Shown one piece after another: positions 6,616 through 14,753 of a stretch of DNA of 19,207 nt (position 1 is its first letter; every line of letters begins with the position of its first letter). The stretch spans positions 1 through 19,207 of the forward strand of contig UQFW01000028.1 in NCBI GenBank assembly GCA_900540405.1, given 5' to 3'. Source of the stretch: Candidatus Avelusimicrobium faecicola. Lineage in GTDB: Bacteria; Elusimicrobiota; Elusimicrobia; Elusimicrobiales; Elusimicrobiaceae. Under the pieces are notes generated by a model. The model was not told the DNA's origin and searched no databases. It saw only the letters and a list, made by a program, of their open reading frames with translations. The position numbers and the translations under genes were made by a program.

Positions 6616-7551
6616 CTATCTTATTTTCAAATACGTCAACATTCTTTGCGAAATTTGTTGGGAGGCTTTTTCCCCCACGCCCTGCATACTGCGCCGCAGG
6701 GAATCCGCCGCGCGCGAAGTGCCCGCCCTATCCTGCACATGAAAGCGCGCAAAGGTGACCCCCAGCGTTTCGTCCACCATACTTACGGAGGCCCCGCTGG
6801 AACACCATTCCAACCCTTTTACTTTTTCGGATTCGTACCCGTCCACGGTGGTTTCCACCCGCACCGTTAGCGGCGCATCCGTGGCGGAAGCATCCGCCAC
6901 GCCCAGGCCCAACCGGTTCAGCGCATCCGTAATCAACGCGGTAAGCACCAAATGTTGCGGCCCTTGGGTTTGGACAGATACCTTTACCGCGCCCATGGCG
7001 TTTTTCAAGGCCGCTTTATAAGTGGCAAAATCGTCCGCTTTGTACCCTTCCTGATTAGCGTTGATAAACGCATACAAATCCTGGTAGGCGTTGCGCTCTT
7101 GCACGAAAGGCTGCATATTGAGCGCCAATTTTAAGGCGGCAAACGGCTCCGGCCCGGCGTTTAATTTTTTGGTAAACCCGGCCAGTTTGGCGTCCAGCGT
7201 ATCCATGTGCGGGGTGAGCATGCCCTGCGCCAACGCCCGGTCCAACACCGCTAAAGCAAAATAATTGGCCGGTTTAGCGCCCTTTTCCTTCCATACTTTT
7301 TCCGTTTTTGCATTGGCTAAAACATCCGCCAGCACCGGCAGTTGGGCGGCATCCGGCGCGCCGTTTTGCAGGGCCGCGCGCATATTGGCCCGCGCATTTG
7401 CTTGGGCCGAGGCTTTGTCCGGGCCGTTCCCGGCCACCACATAATAGCGGGTATGGTCAAACAAAGAAGTTTGATAATTGACCGTATTTTTATTAATGTG
7501 CGCACACGCCGCCAAAAGCACGGCCGCACTTAAAACAAACCATTTTTTCAT
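6616..7551 (-). CDS. LPP20-like outer-membrane lipoprotein
   Basis: 311 aa. The N-terminus MKKWFVLSAAVLLAAC has a clean lipobox (LAAC, lipidated C16). Residues about 35-60 (RYYVVAGNGPDKASAQANARANMRAAL) fit the LPP20/FlgP-type pattern, where an aromatic-rich strand precedes an Ala/Arg-rich helix. The middle is helical and the C-terminal third has beta-type strands (DAPLTVRVETTVDG, ASVSMVDETLGVTFARF). The family assignment is by pattern and gene context, so it is moderate. It is followed 10 nt later by the FKBP isomerase and preceded by the COG3014-like lipoprotein 12 nt upstream, with AGGGGA before its start. Such lipoproteins are often neighbours of LpoB-like and COG3014-like genes. Confidence 0.75.
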   Translation of the reverse strand: MKKWFVLSAAVLLAACAHINKNTVNYQTSLFDHTRYYVVAGNGPDKASAQANARANMRAALQNGAPDAAQLPVLADVLANAKTEKVWKEKGAKPANYFALAVLDRALAQGMLTPHMDTLDAKLAGFTKKLNAGPEPFAALKLALNMQPFVQERNAYQDLYAFINANQEGYKADDFATYKAALKNAMGAVKVSVQTQGPQHLVLTALITDALNRLGLGVADASATDAPLTVRVETTVDGYESEKVKGLEWCSSGASVSMVDETLGVTFARFHVQDRAGTSRAADSLRRSMQGVGEKASQQISQRMLTYLKIR

Positions 7552-7563
7552 ATCCGTTCCCCT

Positions 7564-8865
7564 TTATTGGGCCGTGCGGTGTTGCAAAAAGAGCCGTTGC
7601 CCGGCCTTTACCCGCACGGTGCCAAAATCGTGTTCTCCTATTATATTACCATTTCCGTCTTGCAATAGCAGGCGGATTTGGTGGGTTCCCGCCGGCAAAA
7701 ACAAGCGCGAAAGCCGCACCTGCGCCGGGAGCGTAAACCATTGGCGGGTATCCGCCTTTTCCGTCAGCGCGCCGAATATATCCACCACCATACCGGCCAG
7801 TTCGCCCACGGTTTTATCGTCGGCGGCTTGGGCGGCGGCGTGGCGCGCTTGTGTAGCCAAAACCTGTTTGACTACCGCCCGGGTGGCCAACCTAAACCAA
7901 ATGCCCGGCAACTGCTCTTGCAACCATTTTTTTATGATGTCAGAAGTATCTTGCACCAGTTGGGTTTTACCCGCCGCCATGCCGTCCACGGCCACTAAAG
8001 AACCCGCCACCCGGTACGGCTGTTCCTCTAGCACCGGGTACGCCACCGTGACGGAGCGGCCGGAAAGCCCCGCACGCAGGGCGTTTTCCACTTCCGGGCT
8101 GATACTTTCCCCCTCTGTGGGCGCGGCCGACCACGCCAACAGCCAATCCCACCCTACTTGAAAGGTTTGGCTTTTGCGCAAGGGCACCAGGCCGTTATAG
8201 TGGAAAATAAGCACTTCGCCCATTTGCCCGGCCAGGGCCGGCACCGGGAAAGACGGCTTATTCCAACCGTTTTTTTGATAGGCGGCCAGCGCATTGGTGC
8301 GCGCAATCCGCGCATCACTTAACCGCCCGCCGGATTCAAACACCAAACTGGCAAAGTATTGCACAAAAGCGTCATCCGTATACCCTTTATTTTTAGAGCC
8401 GCGCAAATAATCCAAATAAAAAACGGCCTTGCGGGCTTCCACCAGGGCGCCTTGCAAATCATTTTGCTGTAAAAAATTCATGCCCCTAAAAAAGAAAGTT
8501 AGCGCCTGTTCGTACGGGGGCACATAATAAGGGGCCGTTAAATCATTAATCAGCAAAGTTCCGGCGGCGCCGCTGATACTTTTGGCATACAAACGGTTGA
8601 TTTCGTCCTGCGCCAGTGCAAACTGCCTATCACTGGCGGCGTACTGCCCGGCATATTGCAAAAGGGCCGCTTTGTCCAAATAGAACAAAGCGGCATCCTT
8701 TGCACGGTAAAACTTTTTTTTGTCACTGTCCAGCTTTTCGGCCGCTTGGGCAAATTGGCCCGCGGCCTGGGTTTGGTTGACGGCTTTTTTATAACGTAAA
8801 GAAGGCACGCCGGCACACGCCGAACACAACACCGCCGCACAAACCAAAATAGCCGGGGCCTTCAT
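7564..8865 (-). CDS. COG3014-like lipoprotein with helical repeats
   Basis: 433 aa. The signal sequence ends in a lipobox-like CSAC (C17; Cys rather than Leu at -3 is slightly off consensus). Residues 20-215 are helical and TPR-like, with Tyr/Ala-rich pairs (AALFYLDKAALLQYAGQYA; YEQALTFFFRGMNFLQQNDL; ALVEARKAVFYLDYL). This matches the COG3014 pattern in which a lipoprotein counts several helical hairpins before a beta-rich C-terminal half. The C-terminal part has a short beta domain (PAQVRLSRLFLPAGTHQIRLLL). The function of the family is unknown; its regular partnership with LpoB-like lipoproteins points to cell-wall or surface assembly. It sits 12 nt after the LpoB-like gene. Confidence 0.82.
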   Translation of the reverse strand: MKAPAILVCAAVLCSACAGVPSLRYKKAVNQTQAAGQFAQAAEKLDSDKKKFYRAKDAALFYLDKAALLQYAGQYAASDRQFALAQDEINRLYAKSISGAAGTLLINDLTAPYYVPPYEQALTFFFRGMNFLQQNDLQGALVEARKAVFYLDYLRGSKNKGYTDDAFVQYFASLVFESGGRLSDARIARTNALAAYQKNGWNKPSFPVPALAGQMGEVLIFHYNGLVPLRKSQTFQVGWDWLLAWSAAPTEGESISPEVENALRAGLSGRSVTVAYPVLEEQPYRVAGSLVAVDGMAAGKTQLVQDTSDIIKKWLQEQLPGIWFRLATRAVVKQVLATQARHAAAQAADDKTVGELAGMVVDIFGALTEKADTRQWFTLPAQVRLSRLFLPAGTHQIRLLLQDGNGNIIGEHDFGTVRVKAGQRLFLQHRTAQ

Positions 8866-8877
8866 CCGCGCACCGCC

Positions 8878-9468
8878 TTACCAAGCCACTTTACTGCGTT
8901 TGACGTATTTTTTAATCTGTTTTTGTCCGTTCCACACAATTTGGTTGGTTTCCAAATTAATCAGTTTCATATTTACCTGATAAAACACCAACGCTTTTTT
9001 GCCGGATTTATCCACCACGGAATTGAGCGTGCCGCTTAACATAAAATCCGCACCGATTTCTTTACCAAACGCTTTGCGGGTTTCTTCAGAGGCAAATTCG
9101 TCCTGTTCCAGGCGCTCGGTGCGCACTTCGCCGCGTTCGCTTTTGGAAGCCACAAACTCCACTTTGCCGGAGTTAATCAGCGCGCGCTGGATTTCTTCCA
9201 CAAACACGTCCGTATTGATGTGTTCCATACTGTTATTGGAAACCGTACCCACAATCACCACCGGCTCTTTGCCCAGTTTCAGCAAGGTTTTATTGTACCA
9301 GCCGGCGTTCAAACAATCGTTAATCATTTCGGCCGCCACCATTTGCGCGTCCGTATCGTTCCAACCGCCGCCGACGTCTTTTACCAAATTGGTTTCCACC
9401 CGCTTAATACTGGGGGAGCAACCGAATACAAACGGCACCACCAATAAAGCAAATACCCATTTTTTCAT
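8878..9468 (-). CDS. lpoB: LpoB-like lipoprotein (penicillin-binding protein activator family)
   Basis: 196 aa. The signal peptide ends in lipobox VFGC (C17). The family core is clear: VGTVSNNSMEHINTDVF (74-90), VEEIQRALINSGKVEFV, GADFMLSGTLNS (139-150) and ETNQIVWNGQKQIKK (173-187). In enterobacteria LpoB reaches from the outer membrane through the peptidoglycan to activate PBP1b. Here there is no long disordered linker after the lipid cysteine, so it may act on a different partner or only near the outer membrane. It has a good AGGAG site and lies 12 nt downstream of the pilin-like gene and 12 nt upstream of the COG3014-like gene. Confidence 0.88.
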   Translation of the reverse strand: MKKWVFALLVVPFVFGCSPSIKRVETNLVKDVGGGWNDTDAQMVAAEMINDCLNAGWYNKTLLKLGKEPVVIVGTVSNNSMEHINTDVFVEEIQRALINSGKVEFVASKSERGEVRTERLEQDEFASEETRKAFGKEIGADFMLSGTLNSVVDKSGKKALVFYQVNMKLINLETNQIVWNGQKQIKKYVKRSKVAW

Positions 9469-9480
9469 TTTTATCTCCTG

Positions 9481-9909
9481 TTAAACACCTACCCGCGCAC
9501 AAATGTGCGAGCCCGCAATAGATTTTTCTTCATGCGAGCAATCCGCCTGCCCGGTAGCTACGTCCACCGTAAGCCATTTGGCGATATTTTTATGTTTGGC
9601 ATAGACTTTACCGTCTTGCATATAAAAATCATAAAACTCACATTCCAACACGTTTACCCCGTTTTGTGTCACTTGCGGGCACGTTAGCGGCAGGCCGATA
9701 GCGGCCCAATCCGCGGCATATTGCCCGTTGTGCGCGGCGGCATAAGTGCTTTGGGCCTGCGCCATATTGCGGGCCGAGGAAAGCGCCTCTTTCGCGCGGG
9801 AAATTTCCCGGTGTTTGGCATATTGGGGCCAGCCCAACGCCGCCACAAACCCAAACAGCAGTACCAAACCAAAGACAATCGTGTGTATAGAACCGCGTTG
9901 TCCTAACAT
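9481..9909 (-). CDS. Divergent type IV pilin/pseudopilin-like protein
   Basis: 142 aa. The N-terminus MLGQRGSIHTIVFGLVLLFGFVAALGWPQY lines up with a prepilin: Gly6 as the -1 residue, then a 19-residue hydrophobic helix ending in the ALPQY-like WPQY. After it come pilin-like features: SRAKEALSSARNMAQAQSTYAAAHNGQYA, which resembles the helix-and-GxY region of minor pilins, and four cysteines (C77, C90, C124, C137), the last two in the position of the usual C-terminal disulphide. The usual Glu at +5 is Ile here (I11), and the +1 residue is Ser. Loss of Glu5 usually blocks normal pilus assembly, so it may be a minor pilin, a tip protein or a pilin fold re-used in the envelope. AAAGGAG precedes the start. 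It is first in the lipoprotein operon. Confidence 0.72.
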   Translation of the reverse strand: MLGQRGSIHTIVFGLVLLFGFVAALGWPQYAKHREISRAKEALSSARNMAQAQSTYAAAHNGQYAADWAAIGLPLTCPQVTQNGVNVLECEFYDFYMQDGKVYAKHKNIAKWLTVDVATGQADCSHEEKSIAGSHICARVGV

Positions 9910-9937
9910 GATATTCTCCTTTAATGTAATTTTTTAT

Positions 9938-9948
9938 ATTGTAGCAAA
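9938..9948 (-). promoter_or_regulatory. Putative promoter of the envelope operon
   Basis: On the minus strand TTTGCTACAAT gives an extended -10 (TGCTACAAT) 28 nt before the ATG at 9909, leaving room for AAAGGAG. No good -35 was found. The same TTTGCTACAAT occurs at 18315-18325 before the second Ala/Lys-rich gene. Confidence 0.45.
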
Positions 9949-9956
9949 AACTGTAA

Positions 9957-10904
9957 TTAATGATACGGCACAATATGCGGGTGGATTTTGCGCACCTTGG
10001 TAATATATAAAAATTTACCTTTGCGGTAGCCTTTGGTCAGCATGGGCGACAATATAATCAGCGTGACCGCCGTAATAATCAGCACCAACCCGCACGCCAC
10101 ACTGCGCGTGAACGGCTCCTTAAACACGCTCACGCCGATAATCATAGCCGTCAGCGGCTCGCACGCGCCCAACACCGCCGACAGGGTGGAGCCGATATTT
10201 TTGATGGCATACACCAAAGACAGGTTGGAAATGACCGTCGGCACCAAAGCCAACATCAGCAAATGGAAATGCGCGTTCCAACCGTGCGCGGACTGTATGC
10301 CGCCTTTGCACAGGGCCGCAAGCCCAAAAAGCACGGCCGAAAACAAAAACACATAAAAGGTTAATTTCCACGCGCACATATTTTGCACGCACGATTTATT
10401 CACCCCAATAATATACACCCCGTAGGACAACGCCGACAGCACCCCCAAAACAACCCCGGTGGCCTGTATGCCGCCCGCGGAGCCCGCGCCGGAGAGCAAC
10501 GCCACCCCCACCAAAGACATCCCAATCGCCACATATACAAATACGGAAAGTTTTTCCTTAAAAAATACTGCCATTAGCACCGCCACAAACACCGGGTATA
10601 AAAAGATGATAGTGGTGGCAATACCGCTGGCCAAATAATCATAAGACCAAAACAAAAACAAGGCCGAACCTATATACAGCAGGCTCAAATAGCCCAGCGT
10701 TCCACATTCCTTGCCGGAAATGCGGAAAGTCTTGCGCGTTAAGGCCACCGCCACGCCCAACAACAGCGCCGACAGCGCAAAACGGTAAAACAAAATTGTA
10801 GGCAACTGCATGCCGCCGCGCATAAGCGGCAGGGTAAAAAGCGGAATGGTGCCAAACGTGGCCGAAGTAAGTATTCCGCATAAAAGTCCGTTCCAATAGT
10901 GCAT
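9957..10904 (-). CDS. EamA/DMT-family inner-membrane transporter
   Basis: 315 aa with ten hydrophobic segments in two repeats of five, as in drug/metabolite transporters: repeat 1 at about 3-140 (including FYRFALSALLLGVAVAL, YIGSALFLFWSYDYL and FLYPVFVAVLMAVFF) and repeat 2 at about 150-290 (including VLSALSYGVYIIGVNK and LGACEPLTAMIIGVSVF). The EP motif in CEPLTA, and the length of about 300, fit EamA proteins. These export or import amino acids, purines or related metabolites, but the substrate is not readable. A charged tail (GYRKGKFLYITKVRKIHPH) extends past the last segment. The ATG at 10904 has no Shine-Dalgarno, with a TAAAAT box 6 nt before it. The envelope operon starts 47 nt after its stop. 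Confidence 0.88.
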   Translation of the reverse strand: MHYWNGLLCGILTSATFGTIPLFTLPLMRGGMQLPTILFYRFALSALLLGVAVALTRKTFRISGKECGTLGYLSLLYIGSALFLFWSYDYLASGIATTIIFLYPVFVAVLMAVFFKEKLSVFVYVAIGMSLVGVALLSGAGSAGGIQATGVVLGVLSALSYGVYIIGVNKSCVQNMCAWKLTFYVFLFSAVLFGLAALCKGGIQSAHGWNAHFHLLMLALVPTVISNLSLVYAIKNIGSTLSAVLGACEPLTAMIIGVSVFKEPFTRSVACGLVLIITAVTLIILSPMLTKGYRKGKFLYITKVRKIHPHIVPYH

Positions 10905-10910
10905 ATTTAT

Positions 10911-10922
10911 ATTTTAGCTAAA
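10911..10922 (-). promoter_or_regulatory. Putative leaderless promoter of the EamA gene
   Basis: On the minus strand ATTTAGCTAAAAT has a TAAAAT -10-like box (10911-10916) ending 6 nt before the ATG at 10904. No ribosome-binding site is visible between them and no -35 of good quality was found. Confidence 0.4.
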
Positions 10923-11060
10923 TAAAAGCAGGCACAAAAGCTCCGCGCACGCCCGAAAGCCACGCTCCCTGGCGGCATTTGCAAACCAACCGCGCGCCCT
11001 AAAAAATTCCCCTTGCGGTGCGAGCCGATTTTTCCCCTTTCCGCAAACTTTCGCGCACAT

Positions 11061-11090
11061 AAAAAGAGGGCCCCCGGCGGGAGCCCCCAA
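11061..11090 (-). terminator. Rho-independent terminator after hydA
   Basis: On the minus strand GGGCTCCCG pairs with CGGGGGCCC (one G-U pair), followed by TC and five T, 28 nt past the hydA stop at 11118. The rest of the 213-nt gap 10905-11117 shows no gene, only the EamA promoter. Confidence 0.75.
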
Positions 11091-11117
11091 ATACCTGCTA
11101 AAAAGTGCGGACAGGGA

Positions 11118-12857
11118 TTATTCTTCTTCCCGTATGCGTACTTTTTTGGATTTGTAATGCGTATGCAACAGTTGGTGCGCCACCGGGCCGCCCACTTTAT
11201 CCAAAATGCGCCCGTACAACGCCAGCACCCCGCTGTTATCTTGGGATTTATAGGCCAGTTCCGTATCTTCCTGATACAGTCCGTCCGCACGCACTTTGCG
11301 CGGGGCCCAACCGTCAAACTGCGGTTGGCCCGCACCGGCCACACAACCGCCCTGGCAGGACATAACCTCTATAAAATCATAATGGTCTTTGCCCGCCTTA
11401 ATATCTTCCAACAGTTTACGCGCATTTTTGAGCCCGCTTACTACCGCGGTGCGGATTTTTACATCCCCGATAGTAATGGTTTTTTCCTTAAACACTTTGG
11501 GCTCCCTTAAACTGGTAAACTTTACACTGCGCGCACCGGCCGGGTCCAGTTCGGCCACGGCATAACGCAAGGCCGCTTCCATCACACCGCCGGACGCACC
11601 GAAAATCACCCCGGCACCGGTTTTGGTGCCAAAGGGCATATCAAACCATTCGTTTTCCAAATGGGCAAAGTCTATGCCGGCCTCTTTAATCATACGCGCA
11701 AGCCCCACGGTAGTGACTACATAGTCCGTATCCGGGTTGCCGTTTACATAAAATTCCCCGCGTTTAGCTTCCGATTTTTTGGCCGAACACGGCATAATGG
11801 CCACCACTACCAGGTCTTCCCGCTTGCCGCCGCGTTCCTCGTAATCTGCCTTGAGGATAGGGCCCATCATTTGCATCGGGGAGCGGGCCGTGGACAAATT
11901 GGGGATAAACTCCGGCGCAAATTTTTCCACATAGTTCACCCACGCCGGGCAACAGCTGGTAAATTGCGGCAGGTTGGTGCCTTTTCTAAAGCGTTCCAAA
12001 AATTCGCCGGCTTCTTCCACAATGGTCAAATCGGCCGCGAACGCCGTGTCGTACACATAGTCAAAGCCCAGCATACGCAAGGCCGCGGCAATTTTGCCGT
12101 CCACATTTTGCCCTTGCGGCAGGCCGAAGATTTCGCCCAATCCCACGCGCACGGCCGGCGCAATATGCACCGCCACTTTTTTGGCCGGGTTATTAATGGC
12201 CTTAAAAACGTCTTCAATTTCCGAAGAATTGGGCATCAGCGCCCCGGTAGGGCACACCCGCGCGCACTGGCCGCAGGAAACACATTCGTGGCTTTGGCCC
12301 AATTCTTTATTAAACGCCGTGGCAATTTTGGAGCGGAACCCGCGGAACGCAAAATCAATCGCGCCGATACCTTGGACTTCGTTGCAGATACGCACGCAGT
12401 TGCCGCACAAAATACATTTGCTGTGGTCACGCACTAACGCCGGGGAAGTGGCATCTTTATGGCTATCCAACTTTTTAGATTTGAAGCGGATTTCCGTCAC
12501 GTCCAAATCTTTGGCCAGTTTTTGCAATTTGCAATTATTGGATTTACTGCAAAGGGTGCAATCGTGGTTGCCGGAGGACAACAAAAGCTCCAAATTAATG
12601 CGGCGCAATTTGCGGATTTCGTCGCTGTTTACGCGCACTTTCATTCCGTCTTTCGGGGCCACCGTGCAGGAAGCCACAATGCCCATGCCCTCTACTTCCA
12701 CCAAACACAAGCGGCACGCGCCATAGGCGGCCAGTTCCGGGTGGTAGCAGAAAGTGACGATATTAAAATGCGCTTTGCGGATAAGCTCCAGCAAGTTTTT
12801 CTCCCCTTCAATGGGAACTCTTTTACCTTCAATGGTCACAAATTGTTCTTTTTCCAT
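11118..12857 (-). CDS. hydA: [FeFe]-hydrogenase catalytic subunit HydA
   Basis: 579 aa. Domains in order: N-terminal [2Fe-2S] ferredoxin fold with C37, C48, C51 and C64; a His-ligated [4Fe-4S] site H98-x-C100-x2-C103-x5-C109; two [4Fe-4S] sites in CILCGNCVRIC (148-158) and CVSCGQCARVC (192-202); then the H-cluster domain. The H-cluster motifs are TSCCPAW (300-306, with proton-shuttle C302 and ligand C303), MPCSAKKSE (355-363, C357) and EVMSCQGGC (497-505, C501 and C505). It evolves or takes up H2 at the H-cluster in the cytoplasm. Length and domains match CpI-like M3 catalytic subunits, without the extra C-terminal [2Fe-2S] domain of some HydA. The HydB and HydC neighbours place it in the NAD-linked bifurcating group. 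Last gene of the operon, 15 nt after hydB, with AGGAG upstream. Confidence 0.97.
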   Translation of the reverse strand: MEKEQFVTIEGKRVPIEGEKNLLELIRKAHFNIVTFCYHPELAAYGACRLCLVEVEGMGIVASCTVAPKDGMKVRVNSDEIRKLRRINLELLLSSGNHDCTLCSKSNNCKLQKLAKDLDVTEIRFKSKKLDSHKDATSPALVRDHSKCILCGNCVRICNEVQGIGAIDFAFRGFRSKIATAFNKELGQSHECVSCGQCARVCPTGALMPNSSEIEDVFKAINNPAKKVAVHIAPAVRVGLGEIFGLPQGQNVDGKIAAALRMLGFDYVYDTAFAADLTIVEEAGEFLERFRKGTNLPQFTSCCPAWVNYVEKFAPEFIPNLSTARSPMQMMGPILKADYEERGGKREDLVVVAIMPCSAKKSEAKRGEFYVNGNPDTDYVVTTVGLARMIKEAGIDFAHLENEWFDMPFGTKTGAGVIFGASGGVMEAALRYAVAELDPAGARSVKFTSLREPKVFKEKTITIGDVKIRTAVVSGLKNARKLLEDIKAGKDHYDFIEVMSCQGGCVAGAGQPQFDGWAPRKVRADGLYQEDTELAYKSQDNSGVLALYGRILDKVGGPVAHQLLHTHYKSKKVRIREEE

Positions 12858-12872
12858 ACATACGCTCCTGGG

Positions 12873-14753
12873 TTAGGCGGTGACAACCGCGCCAAATTTG
12901 CAAGTGGATTTACAGCCCCCGCACTTGATACATTTTTTGGGGTCAATTTGATGCGGCTTGCCTACTTCCCCGCTGATAGCGGAAACAGGGCACGCACGCT
13001 TACACATACCGCAACCTTTGCATTTGGTGGGGTTGATTTCAAACCGGGCCAATGCCTTGCACACCCCGGCCGGGCAGCGTTTTTCCACAACGTGCGCCAA
13101 GTATTCGTCCCTAAAATGTTTGAGGGTGGAAAGCACCGGGTTGGGCGCCGTTTTGCCCAGCGCACATAACGAAGATTTTTGCACAGCTTTGGCTAAATCT
13201 TCCAAATTTTCCAGGGTTTTTAAGGTCGCCCGGCCCTCTACAATATCGTTGAGCATGGTAAGCATTTGCTCCGTACCTTCCCGGCACGGCACGCACTTAC
13301 CGCAAGATTCCCGTTGCGTAAACTCCAGGAAAAAGCGGGCCACATTGACCATACAGGTTTTGTCGTTCATGACCACCAACCCGCCGGAGCCCACCATGGC
13401 CCCCACGGATTTTAAGGAGTCAAAATCCAAGGGCAAATCCAAATGTTCCCGGGTTAAGCACCCGCCGGAAGGCCCGCCGATTTGCGCGGCCTTAAAAGCC
13501 GCTTTGTTGACGGTGCCGTCGTCGTTGGTGGTACCACCGGCTACGTCGTCAATCACTTGGCGCAGGGTGGTGCCCATGGGCACTTCCACCAGCCCCGTAT
13601 TGGCAATATGCCCCGTGACCGCAAAGGTTTTGGTGCCGGGGCTGCCCAACGTGCCGATTTTGCGGAATTCTTCCGCGCCCATTTCCATTACTTTGGCTAC
13701 GGTAGCCAAGGTTTCCACATTGTTAATAACCGTCGGCTTGCCGAATAACCCGCTCTGGCTGGGGAAAGGCGGCTTAATTTTGGGCATACCGCGTTTGCCT
13801 TCCACGGATGCAATCAGCGCGGTTTCTTCCCCGCACACAAAAGCGCCGGCGCCTTCCATGACATGAATGATAAAATCTTTGCCGGAGCCAAATACATTTT
13901 TACCCAATAAACCTAATTTTTCCGCTTGTTCTATGGCTTTGCGCACCCGTTGGATAGCCAGCGGATATTCCATACGCACATACACATAGCCTTCGTCGGC
14001 CCCGATGGCGCGCGCCGCAATCATCATGCCTTCCACTACGGCATGAGGGTTGCCTTCCATGACACTGCGGTCCATAAACGCACCGGGGTCACCCTCGTCG
14101 GCATTACAAATGACATACTTTTTGGGGCCCGGTTCCACGCGGGTTAAATCCCACTTTTTGCCGGTGGGGAACCCCCCGCCGCCGCGCCCGCGCAAGCCGG
14201 AGGCAATCATTTCTTTGCATACTTCTTCATCCGTCATTTGGGTATAGGCGCGTTTGGCCTGGGCATAACCGCCGTGGGCGATATATTCGTTAATATCTTC
14301 CGGGTTGATACGCCCGCAATCGTGCAGTAAAAGGCGTTCCTGCTTGGCGTAAAAAGGGATGTCTTCCACCGTTTTGGCCTTTTGGTTGTTGGCGGGATTG
14401 TGGTAAAGCAGGCGGTCTATTACTTCCCCTTTTAAGAGGGTTTTTTCTACAATTTCCGGCACATCCTGCGGTTTTACTTTGGTATAAAAAATATCGCCCA
14501 CGCTAACCAGCGGCCCCATGGCACAAAAGCCGCGGCAGCCGCTCATGCTTAAATAATTTTCGTGGCAATCTTTGGTAATTTGCAAACAAAAGCCGATGTG
14601 GCGTTTTTCCATTTCCTGTTGGAACGCCTCGTACACTTTTAAGGAGCCCCCGGCAATACAGCCGGTCCCGCCGCAAATCACAACGCGGCCCGTAATTTTT
14701 TTATAGGCGTTTTGGTAATCTTGGGCAATTTGTTCTATGGATTTATTGGGCAT
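12873..14753 (-). CDS. hydB: Bifurcating hydrogenase subunit HydB (NADH/FMN-binding, NuoF-like)
   Basis: 626 aa. N-terminal thioredoxin-like [2Fe-2S] domain (C27, C32, C73, C77), then the NuoF-type flavin/NAD domain with GLRGRGGGGFPTGKKW (187-201), NADEGDPGAFMDRS (217-230) and GAGAFVCGEETAL (301-313). An SLBB region follows (VPMGTTLRQVIDD, 391-403), then a [4Fe-4S] site (C484, C487, C490, C530) and two C-terminal [4Fe-4S] ferredoxin sites (C578-C581-C584-C588; C608-C611-C614-C618). This is the flavin-bearing subunit that binds NADH and is thought to be the site of electron bifurcation with ferredoxin. I chose the ATG at 14753: AGGAGG lies 7 nt upstream inside hydC, and the coding regions overlap by 11 nt. 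A frame start at 14780 would be further inside hydC. Confidence 0.96.
   Translation of the reverse strand: MPNKSIEQIAQDYQNAYKKITGRVVICGGTGCIAGGSLKVYEAFQQEMEKRHIGFCLQITKDCHENYLSMSGCRGFCAMGPLVSVGDIFYTKVKPQDVPEIVEKTLLKGEVIDRLLYHNPANNQKAKTVEDIPFYAKQERLLLHDCGRINPEDINEYIAHGGYAQAKRAYTQMTDEEVCKEMIASGLRGRGGGGFPTGKKWDLTRVEPGPKKYVICNADEGDPGAFMDRSVMEGNPHAVVEGMMIAARAIGADEGYVYVRMEYPLAIQRVRKAIEQAEKLGLLGKNVFGSGKDFIIHVMEGAGAFVCGEETALIASVEGKRGMPKIKPPFPSQSGLFGKPTVINNVETLATVAKVMEMGAEEFRKIGTLGSPGTKTFAVTGHIANTGLVEVPMGTTLRQVIDDVAGGTTNDDGTVNKAAFKAAQIGGPSGGCLTREHLDLPLDFDSLKSVGAMVGSGGLVVMNDKTCMVNVARFFLEFTQRESCGKCVPCREGTEQMLTMLNDIVEGRATLKTLENLEDLAKAVQKSSLCALGKTAPNPVLSTLKHFRDEYLAHVVEKRCPAGVCKALARFEINPTKCKGCGMCKRACPVSAISGEVGKPHQIDPKKCIKCGGCKSTCKFGAVVTA

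Noticed and set aside
10905..11117. A gene in the gap after hydA (minus-strand frame 10907-11344)
   Set aside because: This frame overlaps the hydA 3' end out of frame and runs through the hydA terminator; it has no motif.
11661..12437. A long plus-strand open frame opposite hydA
   Set aside because: The minus-strand frame has intact hydrogenase motifs; the plus-strand product is His/Arg-rich with no motif and looks like an antisense shadow of GC-biased codons.
12958..13866. A 302-codon plus-strand open frame opposite hydB
   Set aside because: It is an antisense shadow of hydB, Ser/Pro/Thr-rich and without any recognisable domain or ribosome site.
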